NCBI RefSeq assembly: GCF_014297285.1 | Contig: NZ_JACOQI010000003.1 | Span: 124,001-188,000 of the forward strand | Length of the DNA: 64,000 nucleotides | Direction: 5' to 3' | DNA from: Dysosmobacter segnis | GTDB lineage: Bacteria > Bacillota > Clostridia > Oscillospirales > Oscillospiraceae | In this document: one piece after another, positions 35,510 through 44,336 of the stretch | Layout of the letters: each line of letters starts with the position of its first letter | How positions within the stretch are numbered: the first letter of the stretch is position 1 | Notes under the pieces: model-generated | The model's input: only the letters and a program-made list of their open reading frames with translations | The model's database searches: none | What the model was told of the DNA's origin: nothing | Made by a program: the position numbers and the translations under genes

Positions 35510-35617
35510 GAGTACGGGAAAGCCGTGCGTTTTGTGCGCGCTCCTTTTTCGTTTGTTCACCTTGGAGAAGTCAAAGCATCCAGGGTGTTTTCAAATGAAA
35601 AAAGGAGTGTATTTTTT

Positions 35618-36253
35618 ATGTCTGAACCCAATGCCAACGCGATCCCCTCCACCCGTGCGGCCAATCGGAGCCGCACCCACAAGCTGACTATTTCCGCAAT
35701 GCTCTCCGGCGTGGCTTTCCTGCTGATGTTCATTGAATTCCCCATCCCGGCTCTGATCCCCTCCTTCGTAAAGCTGGACGTGTCCGATCTGCCGGAGCTG
35801 TTGGCCGCCTTCTCTCTCGGCCCTGTCTACGGCATCGTGGTCACCTTCCTGAAGAACCTGCTGTTCTCCGTGCTCCACGGCACCTCCTCCGCCTATGTAG
35901 GTGAGCTGTTCAACTTCGTGATGGGCAGCGTGTTCTCCTTCTCCGCCGGTTACATCTATGCCCGGAATAAGTCACGCAAGGGCGCTCTGATCGGCGCTGT
36001 TGTCGGCGCCGCGCTGATGGCAGTCCTGTCTGTACCCTTCAACTACCTCCTGGTGTATCCCGCCTATGTGGTGTGCTACGGTCTGCCTCTGGACGCCATC
36101 ATCGGTATGTATCAGGCCATTCTCCCCTCCTCCGACAGTCTCATCAAGTGCCTGACCATCTTCAATATGCCCTTCACCTTCTTCAAGGGAATGCTGGACG
36201 TGGTCCTCTGCTTCCTAATCTACAAGCCCCTCTCTCCCCTGCTGCACAAGTAA
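35618..36253 (+). CDS. ribU: Riboflavin ECF transporter substrate-binding protein
   Basis: A 211-residue membrane protein with five or six hydrophobic helices, the S component that captures riboflavin and docks on the shared EcfAAT module. The stretch FIEFPIPALIPSFVKLDVSDLPELLAAFSLGP is typical of RibU, and the FMN riboswitch in its leader supports the substrate. The ATG at 35618 follows AAAGGAG; a longer frame starts inside the riboswitch and is rejected. No ecf genes are in the window. A strong terminator follows. Confidence 0.95.
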   Translation: MSEPNANAIPSTRAANRSRTHKLTISAMLSGVAFLLMFIEFPIPALIPSFVKLDVSDLPELLAAFSLGPVYGIVVTFLKNLLFSVLHGTSSAYVGELFNFVMGSVFSFSAGYIYARNKSRKGALIGAVVGAALMAVLSVPFNYLLVYPAYVVCYGLPLDAIIGMYQAILPSSDSLIKCLTIFNMPFTFFKGMLDVVLCFLIYKPLSPLLHK

Positions 36254-36277
36254 ACTGATCCGCACATATCGATCCTC

Positions 36278-36316
36278 AAAGCCGATGCGGTCCCTTTCGG
36301 GGCTGCATCGGCTTTT
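36278..36316 (+). terminator. Terminator after ribU
   Basis: AAAGCCGATGC and GCATCGGCTTT arms enclosing a smaller GTCCC...GGGGC pairing, then a T-run. Confidence 0.94.
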
Positions 36317-36342
36317 TGTTATGCGTCTTGAAAAACTCCAAA

Positions 36343-36543
36343 TTACCTGATTGCTGGTCTGCGCTGCACCACTAAATATATAAGCGCCACCAGAACCGCA
36401 AAAGCCGCATACAGAAGGGCCTCTGCCTTCACTGAAACGGTCACCGCCTGCGGCTGATCCACCCCGTTTCCGCTGTCGGAACGAATTCTTACCTCTTGCG
36501 CGTTTTTTTACCGAAATTCAGCATTTTTGATCTCAAATTCCAT
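36343..36543 (-). pseudogene. Small membrane-protein gene with an in-frame stop
   Basis: A 67-codon frame starting ATG 36543 after AAGGGG. It reads MEFEIKNAEFR, then TAA at 36510-36508, then continues in the same frame for 54 residues, ending in one clear membrane helix (AEALLYAAFAVLVALIYLVV) and QRRPAIR. The stop falls beside a run of seven T (plus strand), so a sequencing error would need two changes and a nonsense mutation is simpler. No similarity recognised. Alternatively only the part after the stop is used, but it has no good start codon. Confidence 0.5.
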
Positions 36544-36553
36544 AGTTAACCCC

Positions 36554-36582
36554 TTGACAAAGGCGGGTATCTGTGCTATTTT
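36554..36582 (+). promoter_or_regulatory. Sigma-A type promoter for the IclR gene
   Basis: Perfect TTGACA (36554-36559), 17-base spacer, TATTTT (36577-36582). It lies immediately upstream of the small pseudogene's start and points away from it. Confidence 0.8.
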
Positions 36583-36593
36583 ACCAGTAGAGT

Positions 36594-36626
36594 TTCGGAT
36601 ATTCGTTATGCGTTCATATATCCGAA
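36594..36626. promoter_or_regulatory. Inverted repeat at the IclR gene start site (candidate operator)
   Basis: TTCGGATAT (36594-36602) and ATATCCGAA (36618-36626) are perfect 9-bp arms 15 bases apart, placed just past the -10 box. Position over the start site suits self-repression by the IclR-type regulator. Confidence 0.6.
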
Positions 36627-36696
36627 CAGCAAAGACTTTTTATTCAACCACTACCGCCTTGCGGGACACAGCTCTGAAAGATTGGAGTCCACCTTC

Positions 36697-37461
36697 ATGG
36701 AATATCACAATCCAACCCTGCGGGTCCTCCGGATTCTGGAGCTGATCGACGCCAATTCCGGCGGTCTGAGCCTGTCGGAGATCGCCAATCTGCTGGACCT
36801 GCCAAAGGGCACCATTTCCCCCATTCTGAAAACACTGGCTGCCACCAATTACGTTATGACGGACGGCAGTCTCTACAAGATCGGTCCCCATACCTTTGAA
36901 TTGGGGCTGTCCTACGCCAGCGGTCAGAACGCTCTGTCCATTATCCGCAGTGAAATGCACAGCATCGTCTCCCAAGTAGACGAAGTCTGCCAGATGGGTG
37001 TGCTGGTAGGGCAGGATGTGCACTACCTCTTAAAAGAGGAGGGCCACGCCATCATCTCCATCATCAGCGATGTAGGCCACCACCTTCCCGCTCATGTCAC
37101 CGGTCTGGGCAAAGCGCTTCTCTCAGGCCTGACGGACGATGAGGTCCGGCAGCTTTACGCGGGATACCGCTTCTTCCCCTACATGCCAAACTCCATTATG
37201 GATCTTGATACCCTCATCGCGGCGCTTCAGGACATCCGCAGCGCCGGGATTGCCTATGAAAGCGAGGAATCCACCGCTGAGATCTGCTGCGTGGCAGTCC
37301 CGCTGGCTGAAAACGGTCAGGTCAAGGCGGCCATCAGTGTAACCACTCCCAAGTTCCGGTACACCGATGAAAAAAAGCAGCAGATCACCCAGCTGCTTCT
37401 GAAAAAACGGCAGTTGATCGAAGAGAGCTGCCGTATTCAGAATTGCAGACTGGTTTTCTGA
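36697..37461 (+). CDS. IclR-family transcriptional regulator
   Basis: A 254-residue regulator with an N-terminal winged helix (residues about 5-65; SLSEIANLLDLPKGTISPILKTL) and a C-terminal IclR ligand domain (HLPAHVTGLGKALLSGL; STAEICCVAVPL). These proteins sense small organic acids or aromatic compounds. The ATG at 36697 is preferred over a TTG at 36682 because TGGAG lies at proper distance. The PFOR gene follows after 84 bases on the same strand, so pyruvate metabolism is a plausible target. Confidence 0.92.
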   Translation: MEYHNPTLRVLRILELIDANSGGLSLSEIANLLDLPKGTISPILKTLAATNYVMTDGSLYKIGPHTFELGLSYASGQNALSIIRSEMHSIVSQVDEVCQMGVLVGQDVHYLLKEEGHAIISIISDVGHHLPAHVTGLGKALLSGLTDDEVRQLYAGYRFFPYMPNSIMDLDTLIAALQDIRSAGIAYESEESTAEICCVAVPLAENGQVKAAISVTTPKFRYTDEKKQQITQLLLKKRQLIEESCRIQNCRLVF

Positions 37462-37545
37462 CCTTCATGTGTTACCATCTGCGGATGGTGCCTATATATG
37501 TAAAAACAGCATATTCAGATAAGAAAGATAGGAAGGATCTTGCGT

Positions 37546-40500
37546 ATGAAGAAAAATTACGTAGTCATGGACGGCAACACGGCAGCCGCGTACAGTGCGT
37601 ACGCCTTTACCGAGGTGGCGGCCATCTACCCCATCACCCCGTCCTCCCCCATGGCGGAAAAGGTGGACGAGTGGTCTGCCAAGGGCAAGAAGAACCTGTT
37701 CGGCTCCACGGTGGACGTGATCCAGATGCAGTCTGAGGCCGGCGCTGCCGGCACCTGCCACGGTTCCTTGCAGGCTGGCGCCCTGACCACCACCTTCACC
37801 TCCTCTCAGGGCCTGATGCTGATGATCCCCGCCATGTACGCCATGGGCGGCCAGTTCCTGCCCAGCGTCATGCACATCGCATCCCGCGTGGTGACCTCCA
37901 ACCATCACTCTATCTTCGGCGACCATACGGACTTCATGACCTGCCGTATGACCGGCTATGCCATGCTGATGTCCTCCTGCCCTCAGGAGGCAATGGATCT
38001 GGCCGCCGTGGCTCATCTGTCCGCCATCAGCGGCCGGTATGCCTTCATGCACTGCTTCGACGGCTTCCGCACCTCTCACGAGATGCAGCGGATTGAGGCT
38101 CTGGACTATGAGGATCTCCGTGGTCTGGTGGATCAGGAGGCCCTGCAGGCCTTCCGCCATCAGTCCCTGAACCCTGAGCATCCCACCAACCGGGGCAACA
38201 ACGTGAACCCCGACGTCTACTTCCAGTGCAAGGAAGGCGCCAACGTCAAGGCCAACAGCCTGCCCGACACCGTCCAGCACTACATGGACGAAATCAACAA
38301 GCTCACCGGCCGTGATTACAAGCTGTTCAATTACTACGGCGCGCCCGACGCGGAGGAAGTCATCGTGGTGATGTGCTCCGCCAGCGAGACCGTGAAGGAG
38401 ACCGTGGACTACCTGAACGCTCAGGGCCGCAAGGTTGGCATGGTGCAGATCCACCTGTTCCGTCCCTTCTCCGTGAAGCACTTCGCCGCCGCCATCCCCG
38501 CCACCTGCAAGCGGATCGCCGTGCTGGACCGCAACAAGGAGACCGGCTCCGTGGGCGAGCCTGTGTATCTGGATGTTGTCACCGCTCTGAATCAGGCTGG
38601 CCGCGGCGATATCCGCGTGGTGGGCGGCCGGTACGGCCTCTCCTCCAAGGACACCACCCCCGGTCAGATCATTGCCGTGTATGACAACCTGAAGCAGGAG
38701 ACCCCCAAGAACAGCTTCACCATCGGCATCAATGACGATGTGACCTATACCTCTCTGGACTACAAGGAGATCGAGCTGGCCCATCCCGGTCAGATCAGCT
38801 GCAAGCTGTGGGGTCTGGGCGGCGACGGCACCGTGGGCGCCAACAAGAACGCCATCTCCACCATCGGCTTCGTGGGCGGCAAGTACGCGCAGGCGTATTT
38901 CTCCTACGACACCATGAAGTCCGGCGGCCTGACCCAGAGCCACCTGCGCTTCGGCGATGAGCCCATCCTCAGCACCTATCTGGTGTCCTCTGCTGACTTC
39001 GTGGCGGTCCATGCCCCCACCTATGTCAAGAAGTACGACACCACCGAGGATCTGAAGGAGGGCGGCACCTTCCTGCTGAACTGCCCATGGACGGTGGAGG
39101 AGCTGGACGCGCACCTGCCTGCCAAGATGAAGCGCGATCTGGCCCGGAAGCACGCCAACTTCTACATCATCGACGCTGCCAAGCTGGCACAGGAGATCGG
39201 TCTGGGCAAGCGTACCAATAACATCCTTCAGGGTGCCTTCTTCGCCCTGACCAAGGTCATCCCCATGGATCTGGCCATTGAGGATATGAAGAAGAACAAC
39301 TACAACTCCTACTTCAAGAAGGCCGGTCAGAAAATCGTGGACCTGAACGATCAGGCCGTGGATCTGGGCGTCAGCGCCGCTGTGAAGGTGGAGATCCCCG
39401 CCTCCTGGGCCGATGCGCAGGACGCTCCCGTCGCGGAGCCCAAGGGCCTCACTCCCTTCGTCCGGGATATCGTCATGCCCATGGACCGTCAAAAGGGCGA
39501 TCAGCTCCCCGTTTCCGTGTTCCAGAAGTACGGCGTTCTGGACGGCACTTGGGAAAACGGAACCTCCGTGTTCTCCAAGCGCGGTGTCGCCACCAAGGTC
39601 CCCAAGTGGGATGGCAGCAAGTGCATCCAGTGCAACCGCTGCTCCATGTGCTGCCCCCATGCCGCTATCCGCCCCGTGCTGCTGACCGAGGAGGAGAAGA
39701 AGTCTGTGCCCGCCGGGTTCGAGACTGTCCCCGCCAAGGGTCTGGGCAAGGATTCCCCCTATTCCTTCCGGATGCAGGTCTCTCCCTATGACTGCCTGGG
39801 CTGCGGCGTGTGCCTGACCGCCTGCCCCGCCGAGGGTGCTCTCACCATGACCTCCTTCGAGGACATGAAGCCCGAGCAGACCCTCTTCGACGAGGTGGCC
39901 ATGAACGAAAGCTACCTGAAGAAGGACGTTATCAATGACAAGAGCGTGAAGAACGTCCAGTTCGCAAAGCCCTACTTCCAGTTCTCTGCCGCCTGCGCTG
40001 GCTGCGCCGAGACCACCTATATCAAGCTGCTGAGCCAGCTGTTCGGCGATCGGATGTACATCGGCAACGCTGCCGGCTGCTCCTCCGCCATCTCCGGCGG
40101 CGCCCCCATCCTGCCCTACTGCAAGGACTGTCAGGGTCACGGCCCCGCTTGGGAGCACTCTCTGTTTGAGGACAACGCCGAGTTTGCCTACGGCTTCTTC
40201 CACGCACAGGATTCCATCCGCAAGGAGCTGCTGATCCGTCTGGAGGCCATCAAGGCCGCCGGCATCGCCGTGGAGGCTGTGGAGGCCTATGAGAACGGCT
40301 GGAAGAAGACGGAGACCTCCCGTATCGTCACGGACGCTCTGATCGCCGCTTTGGAGCAGGCGGAGCAGACCGAGGACGTGAAGTACGTTCTGGAGAACAA
40401 GGAATATCTGGCCAAGAAGTCCGTGTGGGCTGTGGGCGGTGACGGCTGGGCTTACGATATCGGCTACGGCGGCATCGATCATGTGATGGCCCAGAACCGT

Positions 40501-41067
40501 GACGTGAACCTGATGGTGCTGGATACCGAGGTGTATTCCAATACCGGCGGTCAGTCCTCCAAGTCCACCCCCACCTCCGCTACGGCCAAGTTCGCCGCCG
40601 GCGGCAAGCGGGTAGCCAAGAAGGATCTGGGTGCCATGCTGATGCAGTATGGCTATGTGTACGTCGCCCAGGTGGCCATGGGCGCTGACCAGGCCCAGAC
40701 TCTGAAGGCTCTGCGTGAGGCTGAGTCCTATGACGGTCCCTCCATCGTGATCTGCTACTGCCCCTGCCTGGAGCAGCACATCAAGGCCGGTATGGGCACC
40801 TCTCAGGACGAGATGAAGAAGGCTGTGGAGTGTGGCTACTGGCATCTGTACCGCTATGATCCCCGCCGGATCGCCGAGGGCAAGAACCCCTTCCAGCTGG
40901 ACTCCAAGGAGCCGGACACCAGCAAGGTGATGGACTTCCTCATGGGCGAGAACCGCTTCGCCTCCCTGAAAAACAACTTCCCCGACAAGGCCGACGCCCT
41001 GTATGCCAAGGAAGTTGAAGACGTAAAGGCCCGCTACGCCAAGTACAAGAAGCTGGCCGAGGGCTAA
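37546..41067 (+). CDS. nifJ: Pyruvate:ferredoxin (flavodoxin) oxidoreductase
   Basis: A single-chain 1173-residue enzyme that turns pyruvate plus CoA into acetyl-CoA and CO2 and reduces ferredoxin. Domain I has YPITPSSPMAE; the ferredoxin-like insert has CIQCNRCSMCCPHAA and CLGCGVCLTACPAEG for two 4Fe-4S clusters; a third cluster uses CAGCAETTY plus later cysteines; the thiamine site is GDGWAYDIGYGG near residue 965 with EVYSNTGGQSSKSTP. The ATG at 37546 follows GGAAGGA. Codon use is strongly biased to C/G third positions, fitting high expression. Central to fermentation in anaerobes. Confidence 0.97.
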   Translation: MKKNYVVMDGNTAAAYSAYAFTEVAAIYPITPSSPMAEKVDEWSAKGKKNLFGSTVDVIQMQSEAGAAGTCHGSLQAGALTTTFTSSQGLMLMIPAMYAMGGQFLPSVMHIASRVVTSNHHSIFGDHTDFMTCRMTGYAMLMSSCPQEAMDLAAVAHLSAISGRYAFMHCFDGFRTSHEMQRIEALDYEDLRGLVDQEALQAFRHQSLNPEHPTNRGNNVNPDVYFQCKEGANVKANSLPDTVQHYMDEINKLTGRDYKLFNYYGAPDAEEVIVVMCSASETVKETVDYLNAQGRKVGMVQIHLFRPFSVKHFAAAIPATCKRIAVLDRNKETGSVGEPVYLDVVTALNQAGRGDIRVVGGRYGLSSKDTTPGQIIAVYDNLKQETPKNSFTIGINDDVTYTSLDYKEIELAHPGQISCKLWGLGGDGTVGANKNAISTIGFVGGKYAQAYFSYDTMKSGGLTQSHLRFGDEPILSTYLVSSADFVAVHAPTYVKKYDTTEDLKEGGTFLLNCPWTVEELDAHLPAKMKRDLARKHANFYIIDAAKLAQEIGLGKRTNNILQGAFFALTKVIPMDLAIEDMKKNNYNSYFKKAGQKIVDLNDQAVDLGVSAAVKVEIPASWADAQDAPVAEPKGLTPFVRDIVMPMDRQKGDQLPVSVFQKYGVLDGTWENGTSVFSKRGVATKVPKWDGSKCIQCNRCSMCCPHAAIRPVLLTEEEKKSVPAGFETVPAKGLGKDSPYSFRMQVSPYDCLGCGVCLTACPAEGALTMTSFEDMKPEQTLFDEVAMNESYLKKDVINDKSVKNVQFAKPYFQFSAACAGCAETTYIKLLSQLFGDRMYIGNAAGCSSAISGGAPILPYCKDCQGHGPAWEHSLFEDNAEFAYGFFHAQDSIRKELLIRLEAIKAAGIAVEAVEAYENGWKKTETSRIVTDALIAALEQAEQTEDVKYVLENKEYLAKKSVWAVGGDGWAYDIGYGGIDHVMAQNRDVNLMVLDTEVYSNTGGQSSKSTPTSATAKFAAGGKRVAKKDLGAMLMQYGYVYVAQVAMGADQAQTLKALREAESYDGPSIVICYCPCLEQHIKAGMGTSQDEMKKAVECGYWHLYRYDPRRIAEGKNPFQLDSKEPDTSKVMDFLMGENRFASLKNNFPDKADALYAKEVEDVKARYAKYKKLAEG

Positions 41068-41121
41068 ACCTCCGTTCCTCCTACATTCCCTATTATCCTT
41101 CCCTATTATCCCTCTCTCAAA

Positions 41122-41156
41122 AAGGAAGCGTTCCGGTTATCCCGGAACGCTTCCTT
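41122..41156. terminator. Hairpin after the PFOR gene
   Basis: A 15-bp perfect stem AAGGAAGCGTTCCGG with a 5-base loop; T-tract is on the minus-strand side, so it works better for the opposing transcript. Confidence 0.7.
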
Positions 41157-41212
41157 GATCATATAATGAGCTAAAATACACTTGCTCATCAATTTGCCGG
41201 CGATCTCAGCAA

Positions 41213-41257
41213 AAAAAGCATGGACGGTTCCCGTTAATGGGCCCCGTCCATACTTTT
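41213..41257 (-). terminator. Terminator after engB
   Basis: ATGGACGG and CCGTCCAT arms (41220-41251) followed on the minus strand by seven T; a T-run on the plus side makes it partly bidirectional. Confidence 0.87.
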
Positions 41258-41261
41258 TGTT

Positions 41262-41858
41262 TTATCCGCGGCAGGCATCTACCAGCAGGCGGAGCAATTC
41301 GTCCTTTCCGCTGCCCTTTTCCGCAGAAAAGGGGATCAGAATATCCCGCTCCGTCAGTTCCAGCGTCTCCTGAATCAGCTCCAGTGCCGGTTCCACCTGA
41401 CTCTTTTTCAGCTTATCCAGCTTGTTGGCCACCACGATCTCCGGGCAACCGGTCTGGCGGAACCAGTCGTGCATGACCAGATCGTTGGCCGTGGGCTTAT
41501 GCCGGATGTCCACGATCAGAACACCGGTGGTGATGGCGTCCGCCTCCCGCTGGAAATAGGTCTCCATCAGCCGGGCCCAGCGCTCTTTTTCCGAGCGGGA
41601 CACCTTGGCATAGCCGTATCCCGGCAGGTCCACCAGATACGCCTTCTGGTCGATGAGGAAATAGTTGATATGGGTGGTCTTTCCCGGCGAGGCGCCCACA
41701 TAGGCCAGATTCTTTCGGCCCACCAGCCGGTTGATCACCGAGGATTTTCCCACGTTGGAGCGGCCCGCGAAGGCAAACTGGGGCAAACCGTCCCGCAGGA
41801 AGTCCTTGGGCTCTCCGGCGGAGCGCACAAACTCCGCTTTGTTGAAATTCAGAGGCAT
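41262..41858 (-). CDS. engB: Ribosome biogenesis GTPase EngB/YsxC
   Basis: A 198-residue TRAFAC GTPase for large-subunit ribosome assembly. G1 is GRSNVGKSS near residue 32, G2 in SPGKTTHINYF, G3 DLPGYGYAKV, G4 NKLDK and G5 SAEKGSG. Length and motif set match YsxC. It follows lon by 12 bases, the standard clpP-clpX-lon-engB order of Firmicutes. Confidence 0.96.
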   Translation of the reverse strand: MPLNFNKAEFVRSAGEPKDFLRDGLPQFAFAGRSNVGKSSVINRLVGRKNLAYVGASPGKTTHINYFLIDQKAYLVDLPGYGYAKVSRSEKERWARLMETYFQREADAITTGVLIVDIRHKPTANDLVMHDWFRQTGCPEIVVANKLDKLKKSQVEPALELIQETLELTERDILIPFSAEKGSGKDELLRLLVDACRG

Positions 41859-41870
41859 ACGTCCCTCCCT

Positions 41871-44261
41871 TTACTGCCGTAAGGCTGCTTCTTTACTGTT
41901 TTCCACCGGCAAAAATGCGGGGATCGCGTCGGCTTTTGTCTCCACTCTGGAAGGGCAGAACACCTCGGCAAACACCTGATCTACCGTCTCCACCGGTATG
42001 AACCGCAGCGCCGCCCGGACGGTCTGGTCGATCTCTTCCAGATCTCTGGCGTTGTCCTTGGGGATCAGTACCGTGTGGATGCCGTACCGCTTGGCGGCCA
42101 TGGTCTTTTCCTTCAGGCCGCCGATGGGCAGCACCCGGCCTCGCAGCGTGACCTCGCCGGTCATGGCGATTCCCGCCTTGATCTTGCGGTTGGTCAGAGC
42201 CGACAGCAGCGCTGTAGCCATGGCAATACCGGCGGAGGGGCCGTCCTTGGGCACCGCTCCCTCTGGGAAATGGACGTGGATGTCCTTGGTCTTATAAAAG
42301 TCCGGGTCGATCCCCAGCGCTTCCGCCCGGCTCCGCAGGCAGGACAGAGCAGCCTGGGCGGACTCCTTCATCACGTCGCCCAGATTACCGGTCAGCTCCA
42401 GCTTGCCGGAGCCTTCCATCACACTGACCTCGACCTCTAAAATCTCGCCGCCGGCCTCCGTCCACGCAAGGCCGTTCACCACGCCGATCTCCTCCTGCTC
42501 CACATGGACCGTAGGCGGGTAGGGCTGCATATCCAGCAGCTTCGGCAGGTCCTTTTCTGTAACGGTAACACGCTTTACAGTTTTTGACAGCAGCTGCATA
42601 TCCGTCTTTCGGCAGACGGCAGCCAGCCGCCGCTCCAGCTGGCGGACGCCGGATTCCCGGGTGTAGTCGCGAATGATGGCCCGCAGGGTCTCCTCGTCGA
42701 TCCGCAGGCTGCCCTTCTTCAGGCCGTGTTCCTTCATTTGCTTGGGCAGCAGGTGATTCTTGGCAATTTGCAGCTTTTCCTCATCGGTATAGCTGGAAAG
42801 CTGAATGACTTCCATCCGGTCCAGCAGGGGCCGGGGAATCGTATCCAGCGAGTTGGCCGTGGTAATGAACATCACCTGAGAGAGGTCCAGCGGAATTTCC
42901 AGGAAGTGATCCCGGAAGGCGTGGTTCTGCTCGCTGTCCAGCGCTTCCAGCAGCGCGGAGGCGGGATCGCCCCGGTAATCGCCGCTGAGCTTATCGATCT
43001 CGTCCAGCACCAGCAGCGGGTTCATAGCGCCGCTGCGGCTGATGGCCTCCACGATGCGGCCCGGCATAGCGCCGATATACGTTTTCCGGTGGCCGCGGAT
43101 GTCGGCCTCGTCCCGGACGCCGCCCAGAGAAATGCGGCTGAGCTTCCGGTTCAGCGCCTTGGCAACGGACAGGGCGATGGAGGTCTTTCCCACGCCCGGA
43201 GGGCCTGCCAGACAGATGATCTGCCCCCTCCCCTCCGGATTCATCTGCCGGACGGCAATGGTCTCCAAAATCCGCTCCTTCACCTTTTCCAGACCGAAGT
43301 GATCCCGGTCCAGCACCTTCCGGGCCGCGTCCACATTCAGACGCTCCTTCGTATATGTACCCCAGGGCAGTTCCAGACACACGTCCAGATAGTTCCGGAT
43401 CACCGAAGCCTCCGCGCTGACATAGGGCTGCTTTGCCAGCTTGTTGATCTCCTTTTCCAGATGCTCCCGGGTCTCGTCCTCTAATTTCAGTTCCGCCAGC
43501 TTTTGACGGTATTCTTCGATCTCGTTGTCCTCGTCCTCGCCCAGCTCGTTTTGCAGGACCCGGATCTGGGTCCGCAGGATCTGTTCCTTCTGCTGCTGAG
43601 CCAGCTCATCCCGGACCTTGCCTTCCATCTGGCGCTCATAGCCCAGCACATCCCGCTCCCGGGCTAAGAAGCCGTTCAGCTTCCGCAGCCGCACCAGCGG
43701 AGACAGTTCTTCCAGAATTGCCTGCTTATCGTCATACCGCAGAGCCGTATTCTGGGCGATAAAATCCGCCAGATACCCCGGCTCCTGGCAGTCCAGCACC
43801 GCGGCGGTGACCTCCTCGGCCACATTGCCTGCCAGATGGGCATAATCCTGGAACAGGCCCCAGGTCTGCCGTAGCAGGGCCTCGGTTTTCGGACCGTGGC
43901 TCACGGCAGCGGATTCCTCCACCACCTCCACGTGGCCCTGCAAATAAGGCTCCGTCTGCCACAGGCGGCGCAGCCGTGCCCGGCGTCCGCCCTCCACCAT
44001 CACCCGCAGGGAGGTTTTTCCCAGCCGCAGGATCTGGGTCACCCGGGAAATGGTGCCCATGGTGTAAAGGTCCTTCTCCCCCGGACGATCCGTGTTCAGT
44101 TCTCTCTGGGTCACCAGAAAGATCTCCTGACCGGATTCCATGGCCACTTCCAGGGCCTTGATGGAAATACGGCGCTCCACGTCAAATGTCAGGTTCGTAT
44201 GAGGGAAAACCGTCAGGCCCCGAAGGGCCAGAACGGGAAGATTCAAGGTGTTCGCTTCCAT
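41871..44261 (-). CDS. lon: ATP-dependent protease Lon
   Basis: A 796-residue AAA+ protease that degrades misfolded and regulatory proteins. The N-terminal LON domain covers residues 1-210; a coiled linker follows; Walker A GPPGVGKTS is near residue 365 and DEIDKLSGDYRGDP marks Walker B; the C-terminal protease has catalytic Ser in PKDGPSAGIAMA and Lys in GGLKEKTMAAKR. Full length. Ribosome site GAGGAG precedes the ATG. Cotranscription with clpX and engB is likely. Confidence 0.97.
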   Translation of the reverse strand: MEANTLNLPVLALRGLTVFPHTNLTFDVERRISIKALEVAMESGQEIFLVTQRELNTDRPGEKDLYTMGTISRVTQILRLGKTSLRVMVEGGRRARLRRLWQTEPYLQGHVEVVEESAAVSHGPKTEALLRQTWGLFQDYAHLAGNVAEEVTAAVLDCQEPGYLADFIAQNTALRYDDKQAILEELSPLVRLRKLNGFLARERDVLGYERQMEGKVRDELAQQQKEQILRTQIRVLQNELGEDEDNEIEEYRQKLAELKLEDETREHLEKEINKLAKQPYVSAEASVIRNYLDVCLELPWGTYTKERLNVDAARKVLDRDHFGLEKVKERILETIAVRQMNPEGRGQIICLAGPPGVGKTSIALSVAKALNRKLSRISLGGVRDEADIRGHRKTYIGAMPGRIVEAISRSGAMNPLLVLDEIDKLSGDYRGDPASALLEALDSEQNHAFRDHFLEIPLDLSQVMFITTANSLDTIPRPLLDRMEVIQLSSYTDEEKLQIAKNHLLPKQMKEHGLKKGSLRIDEETLRAIIRDYTRESGVRQLERRLAAVCRKTDMQLLSKTVKRVTVTEKDLPKLLDMQPYPPTVHVEQEEIGVVNGLAWTEAGGEILEVEVSVMEGSGKLELTGNLGDVMKESAQAALSCLRSRAEALGIDPDFYKTKDIHVHFPEGAVPKDGPSAGIAMATALLSALTNRKIKAGIAMTGEVTLRGRVLPIGGLKEKTMAAKRYGIHTVLIPKDNARDLEEIDQTVRAALRFIPVETVDQVFAEVFCPSRVETKADAIPAFLPVENSKEAALRQ

Positions 44262-44291
44262 AAATTGCTCCTCTCTGGAGAGTTCAAAGAG

Positions 44292-44316
44292 GGGGAGAGG
44301 CGCTGCCCCTCCCCCG
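44292..44316 (-). terminator. Weak GC-rich hairpin between clpX and lon
   Basis: GGGGGAGAGGC and GCCCCTCCCCC arms in the 75-base gap, with little T-tract. Possibly an attenuator that lowers lon expression. Confidence 0.35.
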
Positions 44317-44336
44317 TGTTATACCCAAAAGGGCCG

